Origin: Pseudoalteromonas luteoviolacea
Lineage (GTDB): Bacteria > Pseudomonadota > Gammaproteobacteria > Enterobacterales > Alteromonadaceae
Reading direction: 5' to 3'
Length of the DNA stretch: 64,000 nt
Assembly: GCF_000814765.1 (NCBI RefSeq)
Contig: NZ_JWIC01000007.1
Coordinates: 532,081 to 596,080, forward strand
Part shown: positions 46,775-55,991 of the stretch, piece after piece
Position numbering within the stretch: the first letter of the stretch is position 1
Layout: the number at the start of each line of letters is the position of its first letter
Translations under genes and position numbers: made by a program
Notes under the pieces: model-generated
Seen by the model: the letters and a program-made list of their open reading frames with translations, nothing else
What the model was told of the DNA's origin: nothing
Database searches by the model: none

Positions 46775-47269
46775 ATGACAAGGATAGAACATGACATTAG
46801 GCTGATAAACCAATTTAGAGCCAGTGTGGAGCAAAGACTATCTCACCAAGTACAGTGTGGATTGATAGACATGTTGTCAACCGATAGGTGCCCAGTAGTT
46901 AATTATCAACCTTTGTACAGTAAGCAGTTACCAATTTGGGTGATATACACTCAGATGGGAGAGTATCAATTTCAGGCATTGGCTAGCTTATATATGTCCA
47001 TGCCGCCGCGGCTATTAAGTGTAATATTAAACACGGTGAGCCAACCAAGAAATGTGCTGGTGTGCGTCACACTAAAGGGCATTGGCAATAAATGCAACAG
47101 TGGTTTCTTTTTAACGCTAAAGGAACTGGTAAATGGGATTGATGAATATGAAGCACAAAGTCGTGTTCAATCAGACTTTGGAATTGCTGCACAATTAATT
47201 GACTTACTCAATGGACTGGATCCACAGATTAAAGCGATGGCAAAAGTGTCCAGTCTTGATTCAGTGTAG
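46775..47269 (+). CDS. Hypothetical protein, 164 residues
   Basis: Start set at 46775 (MTRIEHDIRL) because GGAG lies nine bases upstream, whereas the ATG 15 bases earlier has no ribosome site. Soluble, helical N-terminus and C-terminus with a central hydrophobic strand region (PIWVIYTQMGEYQFQALA). No recognised family. First gene of a plus-strand group that continues with an RHH protein, a membrane protein and the ABC pair. Confidence 0.55.
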   Translation: MTRIEHDIRLINQFRASVEQRLSHQVQCGLIDMLSTDRCPVVNYQPLYSKQLPIWVIYTQMGEYQFQALASLYMSMPPRLLSVILNTVSQPRNVLVCVTLKGIGNKCNSGFFLTLKELVNGIDEYEAQSRVQSDFGIAAQLIDLLNGLDPQIKAMAKVSSLDSV

Positions 47270-47369
47270 TATTTTCTTAATTTGGGTACTCGGGAGCCTT
47301 TTTTGCTGTTGCGTAAACAAAGTATATCCACTAAAATCGGAAAAAAGCTGGATATTTTTTGGAGTTTTT

Positions 47370-47612
47370 ATGGCGGATGCAAAAAAGACAGAAGTTAGGT
47401 TTTCGGTTGATGCAGATTATTTAGCGGCGCTACAAAGTCGTTTAGGACTGAAAAAATCAAGTGATCTGACTAAAGTCGCTTTGACGTTACTTGATTGGGC
47501 ATCAGATGAGGTTGTCCACGACAGAACAATTTTATCCGCAAATAAACAAGGCAAAGACATACATCGTCTTGTCATACCTGAATTAAATAATATTTCCAAA
47601 ACCAATTTATAG
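47370..47612 (+). CDS. Ribbon-helix-helix-like small protein
   Basis: 80 residues; GGAG is five bases before ATG 47370. KTEVRFSVDADYLAALQSRL followed by SSDLTKVALTLLDWASDE has the strand-helix-helix pattern of small DNA-binding proteins, then a tail HRLVIPEL. Could regulate the cluster. The longer upstream reading frame is a run-on. Confidence 0.55.
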   Translation: MADAKKTEVRFSVDADYLAALQSRLGLKKSSDLTKVALTLLDWASDEVVHDRTILSANKQGKDIHRLVIPELNNISKTNL

Positions 47613-47639
47613 AACATTAATTATTAAATGAGTTAAATC

Positions 47640-48083
47640 ATGTCTTCAAGTGCACAGGACTGCACACAATCAAACGCAATCCCATCATCAGAATCCTGGC
47701 AGGATATTGATCTTGCATCGGCACAGGACTATACGCCTGAGGATGCCCCTGTCTCTGAACCCCTTACAGGAAAAGAAAAAGCAGGCGTTAATTTAACGTG
47801 GGGGATCATCAGTGTATTAATTGGTTTTTTAGTCATCATCTTATGTATTTTTATGTGGGGTGAATATCAGTTCTTTATCGCGATGAGAGAAACGCAGCAA
47901 CTGATGTTAACGAATCAAGTGATTAATTCGGATGTCCTAAAACAGCTAACGCAGCAGAGAAGCGACTTTAGAGCTTTTTGGTTTGATACTTTGCAATTAA
48001 TTTTGCTCAATGTTTTATTTCCGACCCTGACTGCTTTGCTCGGTTATGTCTTTGGTACCAGCCGTAATGGTAATAATAGCTAG
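47640..48083 (+). CDS. Small membrane protein with acidic N-terminus
   Basis: 147 residues. A polar, acidic N-terminal 45 residues is followed by two membrane spans (GIISVLIGFLVIILCIFMW and LQLILLNVLFPTLTALLGYVF) that flank a helical segment rich in Gln. No family recognised. Same direction and 27 bases after the RHH-like gene. Confidence 0.55.
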   Translation: MSSSAQDCTQSNAIPSSESWQDIDLASAQDYTPEDAPVSEPLTGKEKAGVNLTWGIISVLIGFLVIILCIFMWGEYQFFIAMRETQQLMLTNQVINSDVLKQLTQQRSDFRAFWFDTLQLILLNVLFPTLTALLGYVFGTSRNGNNS

Positions 48084-48467
48084 TCACGGCAACTCAATAC
48101 TAACGTATTGTTAATTAATTAAAAAATCTTTACACAGTGTGCTGTTTGCATTTTTATTAGTGTCTATCAACCAAATTACTATGAATAATACTGCAGTATT
48201 TCCGTCATTGAATGAATAAATACTTCTTTATTCTTGTTGTTTGTATGAATTATTTAACGTTGATAAAAATCACGAGGCTTGTAATCTGAATTCATTCTTT
48301 ATAATGGATTTTGTTTAAAGGACTCGTAGGTTTGTTTGATTTATAACAAATGCACTTAAACAAAATCTGTATTTGGTAGCGAGATCATTGCATTACTTTG
48401 CTACCCCTCTATTATCTGGCTAGCCGTTTGGCCCTGATTTAAGAACGCATTTCAAGGAGCTGTTTAT
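48084..48467. other. 384-base intergenic region before the ABC operon
   Basis: AT-rich; carries the long inverted repeat listed separately at 48307-48367 and a ribosome site (AAGGAG) 10 bases before the ABC start. No open frame with a ribosome site was identified. Confidence 0.6.
48307..48367. promoter_or_regulatory. 12-bp perfect inverted repeat upstream of ABC operon
   Basis: GATTTTGTTTAA (48307-48318) and its exact complement TTAAACAAAATC (48356-48367), separated by 37 bases, about 100 bases before the first ABC gene. It could be an operator half-site pair or a hairpin in the leader RNA. No matching regulator is proven. Confidence 0.45.
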
Positions 48468-50273
48468 ATGCGTGTTGAGTCTTATGATACCGAAAAGAGC
48501 AATAACCCTTGGCTGGTTTTGTGGTCAATGTGTGCTCGATATAAAAGCAAAATGGTGATGGCACTGAGCTTAACTGCGCTGGCAAGTTGTGCTCAATTAC
48601 TGCCTATATATTTACTATTTATCGCCATAACTGAGTTACTTGACCCGATTACCACATCAGTCAACACATTACTTTGGGTCGCAGCAGGGCTAGTCACGGT
48701 TATCGTTTGTAAGACACTGTTTCGTATTAGCGCGTATTATTTGAGTTACCAAGTTGCGCTTAGAGCGTTTGCTGATGTTAGGGGGACACTGTCAACACAT
48801 TTAGCCAGTGTCACACTTAAATGGTTAAGCCAGCAAAATACAGGCGCGTTAAAGCAGCAAATGCTCCATGATATTGAAAAACTAGAAAACTTTGTCGCTC
48901 ATAATAGTGTTGAGTTATTTAACGCCTGTTTGTCTCCGATATTTTTATTGTGTGCGTTGTGCCTGATCGATTGGCGGCTTGCTTTGAGTGCTATCGCCAT
49001 TGTGCCGCTGTGCTATTTCGTGCGTGGTTTTTGGGAATGCAAAATTACCGAGCGCTATGCACAATTTAGCCATGAGGCAGCGGACTTAAACTCCACACTC
49101 CATGATTATGTAAAATACGCCCCTTTGATGAAGTTACATAATTTAGATAGCCAACGGTTTGAAACACTGCATCACAAGCTGGAAATCCATCACGGTACAG
49201 TGAAGTCGGTTACTCACCAAGCGTTACCTGGTTGGGCCGCGTATAGCGTGTTATTGGGTTCGTCTTGTTTATTTTTGCTACCAACGGCTATCTGGTTATA
49301 CAGCTTGCAGCTGATTTTAATCGAGCAGTTTATATTAGCTGTTTTGTTGGCTACCAGCATGGTGAGTCCACTGTTACAGGTGAGTCGCTTTTTTATGGAA
49401 GCCAACGATATGCTGGCCAGTATTGCTCGGATCACGCCATTGTACTGTATGGCGCCTACTGAAAACGATACCACACCGGTTCAAGGGGCTTCAAAGTACC
49501 CGATGCTACAATTTTATTGCGTCGATTTTTGTTATGCACAGGCTTCTGTACTGAAGAATGTGCATTTTAAGCTTTTACCCAACGCCCTCAATGTGATTGT
49601 TGGCGGTACGGGCAGTGGCAAGTCGACCATCGCAATGCTTGCAAGCGGGTTACTTGCGCCCAATAAGGGCCGCGTCCAGTGGTATGGTAAAGATGTATTT
49701 GAACTCTCTGATGGCGATAGAGCTGGGGCGATGAGCGTCGTAATGCAAGAAAGTTATTTATTTGAGGGGACAATCAGAGATAACATCACATTCGGTCGAA
49801 GTGGCATCACAACAGAGGCACTAGAGCATGCCATCGTTGCGGCTCAGCTCAAATTTTGGCTGGGACGACAACCGAATGGGTTAGATACATGGGTAGAAGC
49901 GCGCGGCATGAATTTATCAAGAGGAGAGAGCACCCGTATCGCCATCGCTAGAGCATTATTGAACGCACCACCTTTGGTGATTTTAGATGAAGCTTGTGCC
50001 GACATGGATAACCTGACCTACGCGAAGTTTTATCAAGGCTTAAAAGGGCATTACCCTAACACCACATTTTTAGTGATCACACCTCATTATTTTGGTCTTG
50101 AAAATAGCGATCAAATTTTCACGTTAATGGATGGCATGATTGCAGCCCAGGGCACGCATGAGGCAATGTTAGCTCGGTGTGAGCACTATAAAAAAGGGTG
50201 GCAGTTACAAGGGGGTGTGCACCCTCAGAAAACACCGGTTATACCAGCCCAGTTACCAAGTTACGAGCGTTAA
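48468..50273 (+). CDS. ABC exporter-fold half transporter, subunit 1
   Basis: 601 residues: six membrane spans then one ATPase domain. Walker A GGTGSGKS near 378-386; the signature reads LSRGE (about 482-486) instead of LSGGQ; Walker B ILDEA keeps the catalytic Glu; the switch His is in TPHYFG. It is directly followed by a second half transporter whose start abuts this stop codon, so the two form a heterodimer. Combined motifs predict an asymmetric ATP-site pair. Family includes exporters and the IrtAB/YbtPQ siderophore importers. Substrate unknown. Confidence 0.85.
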   Translation: MRVESYDTEKSNNPWLVLWSMCARYKSKMVMALSLTALASCAQLLPIYLLFIAITELLDPITTSVNTLLWVAAGLVTVIVCKTLFRISAYYLSYQVALRAFADVRGTLSTHLASVTLKWLSQQNTGALKQQMLHDIEKLENFVAHNSVELFNACLSPIFLLCALCLIDWRLALSAIAIVPLCYFVRGFWECKITERYAQFSHEAADLNSTLHDYVKYAPLMKLHNLDSQRFETLHHKLEIHHGTVKSVTHQALPGWAAYSVLLGSSCLFLLPTAIWLYSLQLILIEQFILAVLLATSMVSPLLQVSRFFMEANDMLASIARITPLYCMAPTENDTTPVQGASKYPMLQFYCVDFCYAQASVLKNVHFKLLPNALNVIVGGTGSGKSTIAMLASGLLAPNKGRVQWYGKDVFELSDGDRAGAMSVVMQESYLFEGTIRDNITFGRSGITTEALEHAIVAAQLKFWLGRQPNGLDTWVEARGMNLSRGESTRIAIARALLNAPPLVILDEACADMDNLTYAKFYQGLKGHYPNTTFLVITPHYFGLENSDQIFTLMDGMIAAQGTHEAMLARCEHYKKGWQLQGGVHPQKTPVIPAQLPSYER

Positions 50274-52022
50274 ATGGATAGACAGGTCATCAACAGTATT
50301 CGCCGTGTACTCGGTCATGTAAAGTCAGGCAAGCAGTCGTTTATCATTGGTATTATATTTAAGATATTGGAGCGATGCTTTTCAATTTTGCCATGTGTTT
50401 TATGTTGTTACTGGCTCTATGCAGAGTTGAGTAAAGTCACCATTGCCACCATGCTTCTGTCGACACCCAGTGACTATTTTATGGCACTGAGCGGTGTATT
50501 TTTACTACAACTCATCTGTGCTTATGTGGGCCAGCAGCAAAGCCTTATAGGCGGTTACCAAATAGCGCAGGATTATCGTAGTAAAGCGATTACGCATTAT
50601 AGGCACCTGCCACTAGGGGTTATGCATCAAATACACAGCAGTGCATTTTTTGAGTTACTCCGTGATGATATCAAGAAAGTAGAGCGCATATTTTCGCATG
50701 TGTTGCCCGATCTACTGTCAGCCCTGATGGCGGCTTTATTTGGGTTGGTGATCTTGCTGTGTATTGCCCCATTGTATGCGTTGAGCATGTGTTTAATTTT
50801 GCCTTGTGCATTTGGGGCAATGCACGTATTAAAGCAGCGATTTATCCACGTTTCTAAAGCAAAAGCGCATGCTGATAAGTATACCCGTAGTACCCTAATA
50901 GATTATATTGAGGCACTCAAAACCCTTAGGTTATTTGATCAAACACACCATTGGTTGGCTCGCGTCCAAAAACAGTTGGATGGTGCTAAGCAACACGTGT
51001 TACAGGCTGAAATGTGGGGTGCAGGCCCCTTACTAGGCTATCGGGCTGTACTCAATATGGCACTGGTTTTATTTGTTGTGATACTGGCTTTATCACTCCC
51101 TGAGGCAGACACATCTGCGATGAATTTTGATGCTATTGTATTTGGGGTATTGATCATCCCATTACTGATGATGCTCAATGAAGTTGCAGAACATTGCAGT
51201 ACGTTGCGTATGGTAATTCAGTCTGAATGTACAGTCGAAGCATTCTTAAATAAGCCCAGCCTAAGTGAACCTTGCGTTCCAATTACACCTCAGAATCATA
51301 GTATCGAATTTGAGCGTGTATCATTTGGTTATGATGATATTGATACTATAAATAATATGTCATTTTATGCACCAGAAGGCGCCATCACCGCTGTTGTGGG
51401 AGAGACAGGGAGTGGTAAGTCGACTTTGCTCAACCTATGTGCTCGCTTTTTTGAACCAAGCAGTGGCTGTGTAAAAGTAGGCGGGGTAGGGCTGCAAGAG
51501 ATAGGCTCTCAGAACTTACATAATCTGATAAGTATGATCTTTGAAGATGTACAGCTCATTGACTCCAGTATTTTAGAGAATATTCGAATTGGTAAGGCTG
51601 ATGCAACGGATGAAGAAGTATATCAAGCATGCGTTGATGCGCATTGCTTTGAGTTTATTAATAAACTCCCTGATGGGATAAATACTCAGGTTGGGGAGAG
51701 TGGTATTTTGTTATCTGGTGGGCAACGCCAGTGTATTGCCATTGCCAGAGCATTGCTTAAAGATACACCGATTGTTTTATTAGATGACATCACTGCCTCA
51801 TTAGATCCGATCACACAAGCGGATGTGGTCAGCGCGATACAGCACTTATTACAAAACCGCACCGTGATCACCGTGTCGCATCGTTTATCTAGTATTGTGC
51901 AGGCGGATAATATTTTAGTGATAGAGCAGGGAAAAGTCGTGGAGTCGGGCTCGCACCGTTGTTTGCTTTCAATTGGTGGTTACTATACTCGCCTTTGGAG
52001 AGCTGAATCTCATGTCGCGTAA
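50274..52022 (+). CDS. ABC exporter-fold half transporter, subunit 2
   Basis: 582 residues: six spans plus ATPase domain. Walker A GETGSGKS near 376-383, canonical LSGGQ (about 480-484), but Walker B reads LLDDI, so the catalytic Glu is Asp; switch His in VSHRLSS. Begins immediately after the subunit 1 stop. Paired with subunit 1, this gives one consensus site (subunit 1 Walker A/B with subunit 2 LSGGQ) and one degenerate site (subunit 2 Walker A/B-Asp with subunit 1 LSRGE), a pattern known from TM287/288 and TAP. No C39 peptidase domain. Confidence 0.85.
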   Translation: MDRQVINSIRRVLGHVKSGKQSFIIGIIFKILERCFSILPCVLCCYWLYAELSKVTIATMLLSTPSDYFMALSGVFLLQLICAYVGQQQSLIGGYQIAQDYRSKAITHYRHLPLGVMHQIHSSAFFELLRDDIKKVERIFSHVLPDLLSALMAALFGLVILLCIAPLYALSMCLILPCAFGAMHVLKQRFIHVSKAKAHADKYTRSTLIDYIEALKTLRLFDQTHHWLARVQKQLDGAKQHVLQAEMWGAGPLLGYRAVLNMALVLFVVILALSLPEADTSAMNFDAIVFGVLIIPLLMMLNEVAEHCSTLRMVIQSECTVEAFLNKPSLSEPCVPITPQNHSIEFERVSFGYDDIDTINNMSFYAPEGAITAVVGETGSGKSTLLNLCARFFEPSSGCVKVGGVGLQEIGSQNLHNLISMIFEDVQLIDSSILENIRIGKADATDEEVYQACVDAHCFEFINKLPDGINTQVGESGILLSGGQRQCIAIARALLKDTPIVLLDDITASLDPITQADVVSAIQHLLQNRTVITVSHRLSSIVQADNILVIEQGKVVESGSHRCLLSIGGYYTRLWRAESHVA

Positions 52023-52257
52023 AGGGGCTTTACATAAAAGTAGGCGACTCAGCTGAGTGCCTATTAGTGACCGATAATGAGATCGGTAATATGTTCTTTA
52101 AAAACTTGGGAAATATAGGCAAGTCGCAGTGAGCTTGTATCCACTAAAAAGTGGCAACCTAGACAAGGTGAGTTAAAAATAACTCAATTGTTAATTTTTT
52201 GTGTTTTTGATAGCGTTTTATGGTCTTAATTTGATACAGACCATTCAAGGAGAAACC

Positions 52258-52539
52258 ATGAAAAAAGTACTACTCACTGCGATTAGCTGTTTAGGAATGA
52301 GTGCAGCTGCTATTGCAGTCGATACACAATCGACCACTGTAAATCAAACTTTAACAGTGGATGGTGTGACTTCTGCTACTTATCCAGCTCAGCCTAATGT
52401 GTTAGCGTTGTTGACGCCATCAAATGCGTGTGAGGCTCGATGTCAAAGTGACTATAATGCCTGTGTTAAGTGGGCACCACCTTGGACAAACTGTAATGAT
52501 TTTATTAGACGTTGCTTGAACAACTGCGCAAATAAATAA
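52258..52539 (+). CDS. Secreted six-cysteine peptide with mirror-symmetric spacing
   Basis: Start at 52258 has AAGGAG five bases upstream. 93 residues with a signal peptide cleaved near residue 20 (MSAAAIA/VDT). The mature part has a linker of about 37 residues and a C-terminal Cys cluster at 58, 62, 69, 79, 86 and 90, so spacing is 3-6-9-6-3, exactly palindromic. This suggests two antiparallel helices joined by a WAPPW turn and three disulfides, as in helical hairpin peptides. It follows the ABC pair by 235 bases. No family recognised; could be a secreted effector, toxin or inhibitor. Confidence 0.7.
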   Translation: MKKVLLTAISCLGMSAAAIAVDTQSTTVNQTLTVDGVTSATYPAQPNVLALLTPSNACEARCQSDYNACVKWAPPWTNCNDFIRRCLNNCANK

Positions 52540-52573
52540 AGTTAAACCTTGTTGTTAAATAATAGGTGATATG

Positions 52574-52597
52574 AAAGGCCGGTAAAGCGGCCTTTTT
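52574..52597 (+). terminator. Rho-independent terminator after the Cys-rich peptide
   Basis: An 8-bp stem AAAGGCCG/CGGCCTTT with a six-base loop, followed by T residues. It isolates the peptide gene from the CRISPR leader. Confidence 0.85.
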
Positions 52598-52750
52598 GGT
52601 GGGTGCAAAAATACCAAAATACCTTTTTATTTTTGTTTAGTATCATAATATCTAAAATCAATGAGTTACAAACCACCTAAAAAACATGGTGTTTTTTGAA
52701 TTATTTAGTTAGGTGCTTGTATTCACATGTTTTTGTGTTAAAAACTCATA
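52598..52750 (+). promoter_or_regulatory. CRISPR leader with IHF consensus
   Basis: AT-rich, directly before the first repeat. At 52656-52668 the sequence AATCAATGAGTTA fits the IHF consensus WATCAANNNNTTR exactly, 82 bases before the first repeat. In type I-F systems IHF bends the leader during spacer acquisition. The array promoter is expected in this region. Orientation is also set by repeat decay at the opposite end. Confidence 0.75.
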
Positions 52751-55238
52751 GTTCACTGCCGTACAGGCAGCTTAGAAATTTAAAACTCGGTCGTCATTGC
52801 TTGCCTTAGAGTTCACTGCCGTACAGGCAGCTTAGAAAATTAAGATGCGTTAGCAAGTCGTGAATATCAAGTTCACTGCCGTACAGGCAGCTTAGAAAGA
52901 CTTTAGAGCACGCTTTGATAAAACTGTTTCGTTCACTGCCGTACAGGCAGCTTAGAAATGAAAAAAGTCGAGTCAAAAACCAAATAGCACGTTCACTGCC
53001 GTACAGGCAGCTTAGAAAACCACCATCGCCGCCCCCATTCCCGCCGTCTGGTTCACTGCCGTACAGGCAGCTTAGAAAGTTATACAATTTCTTCTATAGA
53101 AGTCTTGAGAGTTCACTGCCGTACAGGCAGCTTAGAAATTTTTTATATGAGCCAACCAAGCGACCGCTCCGTTCACTGCCGTACAGGCAGCTTAGAAAGA
53201 TGATGTTTAAATTGAGTTCGCCTTCAAATAGTTCACTGCCGTACAGGCAGCTTAGAAAAAATACGGTGACCGCCCAGCCAATCGAATTTTGTTCACTGCC
53301 GTACAGGCAGCTTAGAAAATTACAAGCTTCTATAGGGTCAACATCCCATAGTTCACTGCCGTACAGGCAGCTTAGAAAAAACTTGTCAAAACCCCTCATA
53401 TTCGCATACAGTTCACTGCCGTACAGGCAGCTTAGAAATAATAACTTTGGAGGACTTCTGGCAAGCTTCCGTTCACTGCCGTACAGGCAGCTTAGAAATT
53501 TATTGTATCTAGAAAATCAAAACTTTTAGCGTTCACTGCCGTACAGGCAGCTTAGAAATCCTACTAAATCATTCCACCACCCTTTAAAAAGTTCACTGCC
53601 GTACAGGCAGCTTAGAAACTCAAAAAAAGCTGGTCACCCAGTCACCCCTGGTTCACTGCCGTACAGGCAGCTTAGAAAATCAAATCATAGAGAGAACGCA
53701 CGCTAGGCCAGTTCACTGCCGTACAGGCAGCTTAGAAATTCACCACTATCGCAATTCTTAAACTTAACTAGTTCACTGCCGTACAGGCAGCTTAGAAAAC
53801 AATCAAAAAACCCAGACGTTGAAAAGGCCAGTTCACTGCCGTACAGGCAGCTTAGAAATTCACCAGAGATTTGGATGTAACACGTCTCACGTTCACTGCC
53901 GTACAGGCAGCTTAGAAATGAAAAATACATAACTGGAAAATCTTTGGATAGTTCACTGCCGTACAGGCAGCTTAGAAAGATCGCAAGAAACGTTAAGTCA
54001 CTGGAATGTTGTTCACTGCCGTACAGGCAGCTTAGAAACGAATATATAAGCGCAACTCCCGTAGATGGTGGTTCACTGCCGTACAGGCAGCTTAGAAATA
54101 TCGAATTCCGTATTTCTCATGATGACCACAGTTCACTGCCGTACAGGCAGCTTAGAAAATGTACTTGCGCGCTCGGCTGCATCTGCGGGTGTTCACTGCC
54201 GTACAGGCAGCTTAGAAATGTAGCAGTAAAGCAACTCTTTTTTTCTTATCGTTCACTGCCGTACAGGCAGCTTAGAAATGTAGCAGTAAAGCAACTCTTT
54301 TTTTCTTATCGTTCACTGCCGTACAGGCAGCTTAGAAAGCAACAGTTAGACGTTCTAGCTGTGTTAACTCGTTCACTGCCGTACAGGCAGCTTAGAAAAG
54401 TAATTAAAATTGATAAGGACTCAGTAAAAGGTTCACTGCCGTGCAGGCAGCTTAGAAAAATTGACCCCACCCCCCCTGTGTCACTGATATGTTCACTGCC
54501 GTACAGGCAGCTTAGAAAATATGTGACCTCGTTATAATCTGACGCAGTGCGTTCACTGCCGTACAGGCAGCTTAGAAAGTTCATCTAATTATGAGCTGTA
54601 CGCAGACCTCGTTCACTGCCGTACAGGCAGCTTAGAAATTTTTGCGCCGGGATAGTCTTCAGGTGGCTTTGTTCACTGCCGTACAGGTAGCTTAGAAATA
54701 GAGCAGCATTAATCTCATCAGACGTGGCGTGTTCACTGCCGTACAGGTAGCTTAGAAACCACGTGATAAAGGCTTTCACGGTTATCAAAAGTTCACTGCC
54801 GTACAGGCAGCTTAGAAAAATTCAAAAATGCTCAAGTGCGGCTGGATAATGTTCACTGCCGTACAGGCAGCTTAGAAAAATTCAAAAATGCTCAAGTGCG
54901 GCTGGATAATGTTCACTGCCGTACAGGCAGCTTAGAAAGGTAATGTATTTTTCGGGCGTCAACAAGCCTAGTTAACTGCCGTACAGGCAGCTTAGAAATC
55001 ACAGGTTGCTCAAATCATTGGTGTTCCGAGGTTCACTGCCGTACAGGCAGCTTAGAAATGACAACGCACTACACACTGGCTCACATACCTGTTCACTGCC
55101 GTACAGGCAGCGTAGAAACATACGTTGTACATTGCAGCTTGTAGTTGCTGGTTCACTGCCGTACAGGCAGCTTAGAAATCAGGCACTGGACTTCTGCCAG
55201 ATTCCCAATAGTTCACTGCCGTGCAGGCAGCTTAGGTG
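52751..55238 (+). CRISPR. Type I-F CRISPR array, 42 repeats, 41 spacers
   Basis: 42 repeats of 28 bases (GTTCACTGCCGTACAGG... ending CTTAGAAA) at exactly 60-base steps, so all 41 spacers are 32 bases. The repeat holds the CTGCC/GGCAG stem processed by Cas6f. The first 28 repeats are identical; variants appear only from repeat 29 on (54431, 54671, 54731, 54971, 55091) and the last one (55211) is degenerate at its end, which marks the leader-distal end. Spacers 25/26 and 35/36 are identical pairs, so 39 are distinct. Long open frames through the array are artefacts. Confidence 0.98.
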
Positions 55239-55991
55239 ATGAGTGACCGAAACGAAGTTTCACAGCGCAAGGGGTGAGTCGCTTAGAATAAGGTCATGGA
55301 TGAGCGATGTAACCCAGCTCCATGGATGGATTTCAGCTCCGTGTAGGAAGTATTTCGGTTCACTACCGTATAGGCAGCTAATATATTCGTGATGAATTGT
55401 TAGGTTCAACGATAAAAAATTGGATCCTGATTTTGATCAGGATGACAGGGAGTGGGAGGTATCGTACAGGCAGTCTTGGTGGTGCTTATCCACAAGTCTA
55501 CATATTCTCCCCCCGTCATTCCGAGCTTGCCTCGGAAACCATTGGTTTTTTCAATGAGAGGCTATAAATAAAACCTGTAAACACAATTTCCCTGTTAACC
55601 GAGCATCATGGAAATCGAGAACGATTCTCACTGATAGGTTTGTGAAAAATGGTATTTATTACGGTGAATACAGCGAGTAATAAAACATACAACCAATTGT
55701 GATGAATAGGTACCACCTGTTTGAGGATGTGAAGATAGAACCACGAGTGAGTATCATATCAATTAAGTGATCAATTCTATCCATTGGTAGTCTATCCATA
55801 GGTTACTTAACTTATTTGTTCAGTTTATACGATTTAATTTAGCAGATAACAGCTGTTCAATGAATTAGATTAAAACAGACTGTGAGCTAGTTAAAAAATA
55901 GCGTGTTGCGCCTTATTTTTGTCGCGGATCAATGACTTCAACACTTTGTTTTGATACATTTTGTTCACGTTAATTTTACTAAAAGTGATTT
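55239..55991. other. 753-base region with relic CRISPR repeats and hairpins
   Basis: No gene is supported. Decayed repeats are visible: at 55331-55357 (CTCCGTGTAGGAAG), at 55358-55385 (GTTCACTACCGTATAGGCAG, close to the classical I-F1 repeat with GTATAGG and CAGCTAA), and a half repeat CGTACAGGCAG at 55463-55473. ATCCTGAT/ATCAGGAT (55424-55443) and CCGAG/CTCGG near 55520-55535 form small hairpins, like dispersed intergenic elements. The right 350 bases are AT-rich and hold the promoter for the WYL gene. Confidence 0.7.

Noticed and set aside
48468..52539. ABC pair as a C39-type bacteriocin exporter for the double-glycine peptide
   Set aside because: Neither subunit has the N-terminal C39 peptidase domain, so direct processing by these transporters is not supported.
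52806..55239. Long open reading frames on both strands through the first array, encoding repeated SLPYRQLR or FLSCLYGSE units
   Set aside because: The 60-base period is divisible by three, so any frame free of stops in the repeat stays open; these are translations of CRISPR repeats, not proteins.
55239..55991. Insertion sequence remnant between array and WYL gene
   Set aside because: Only short hairpins are visible, with no terminal inverted repeats flanking a coding remnant.
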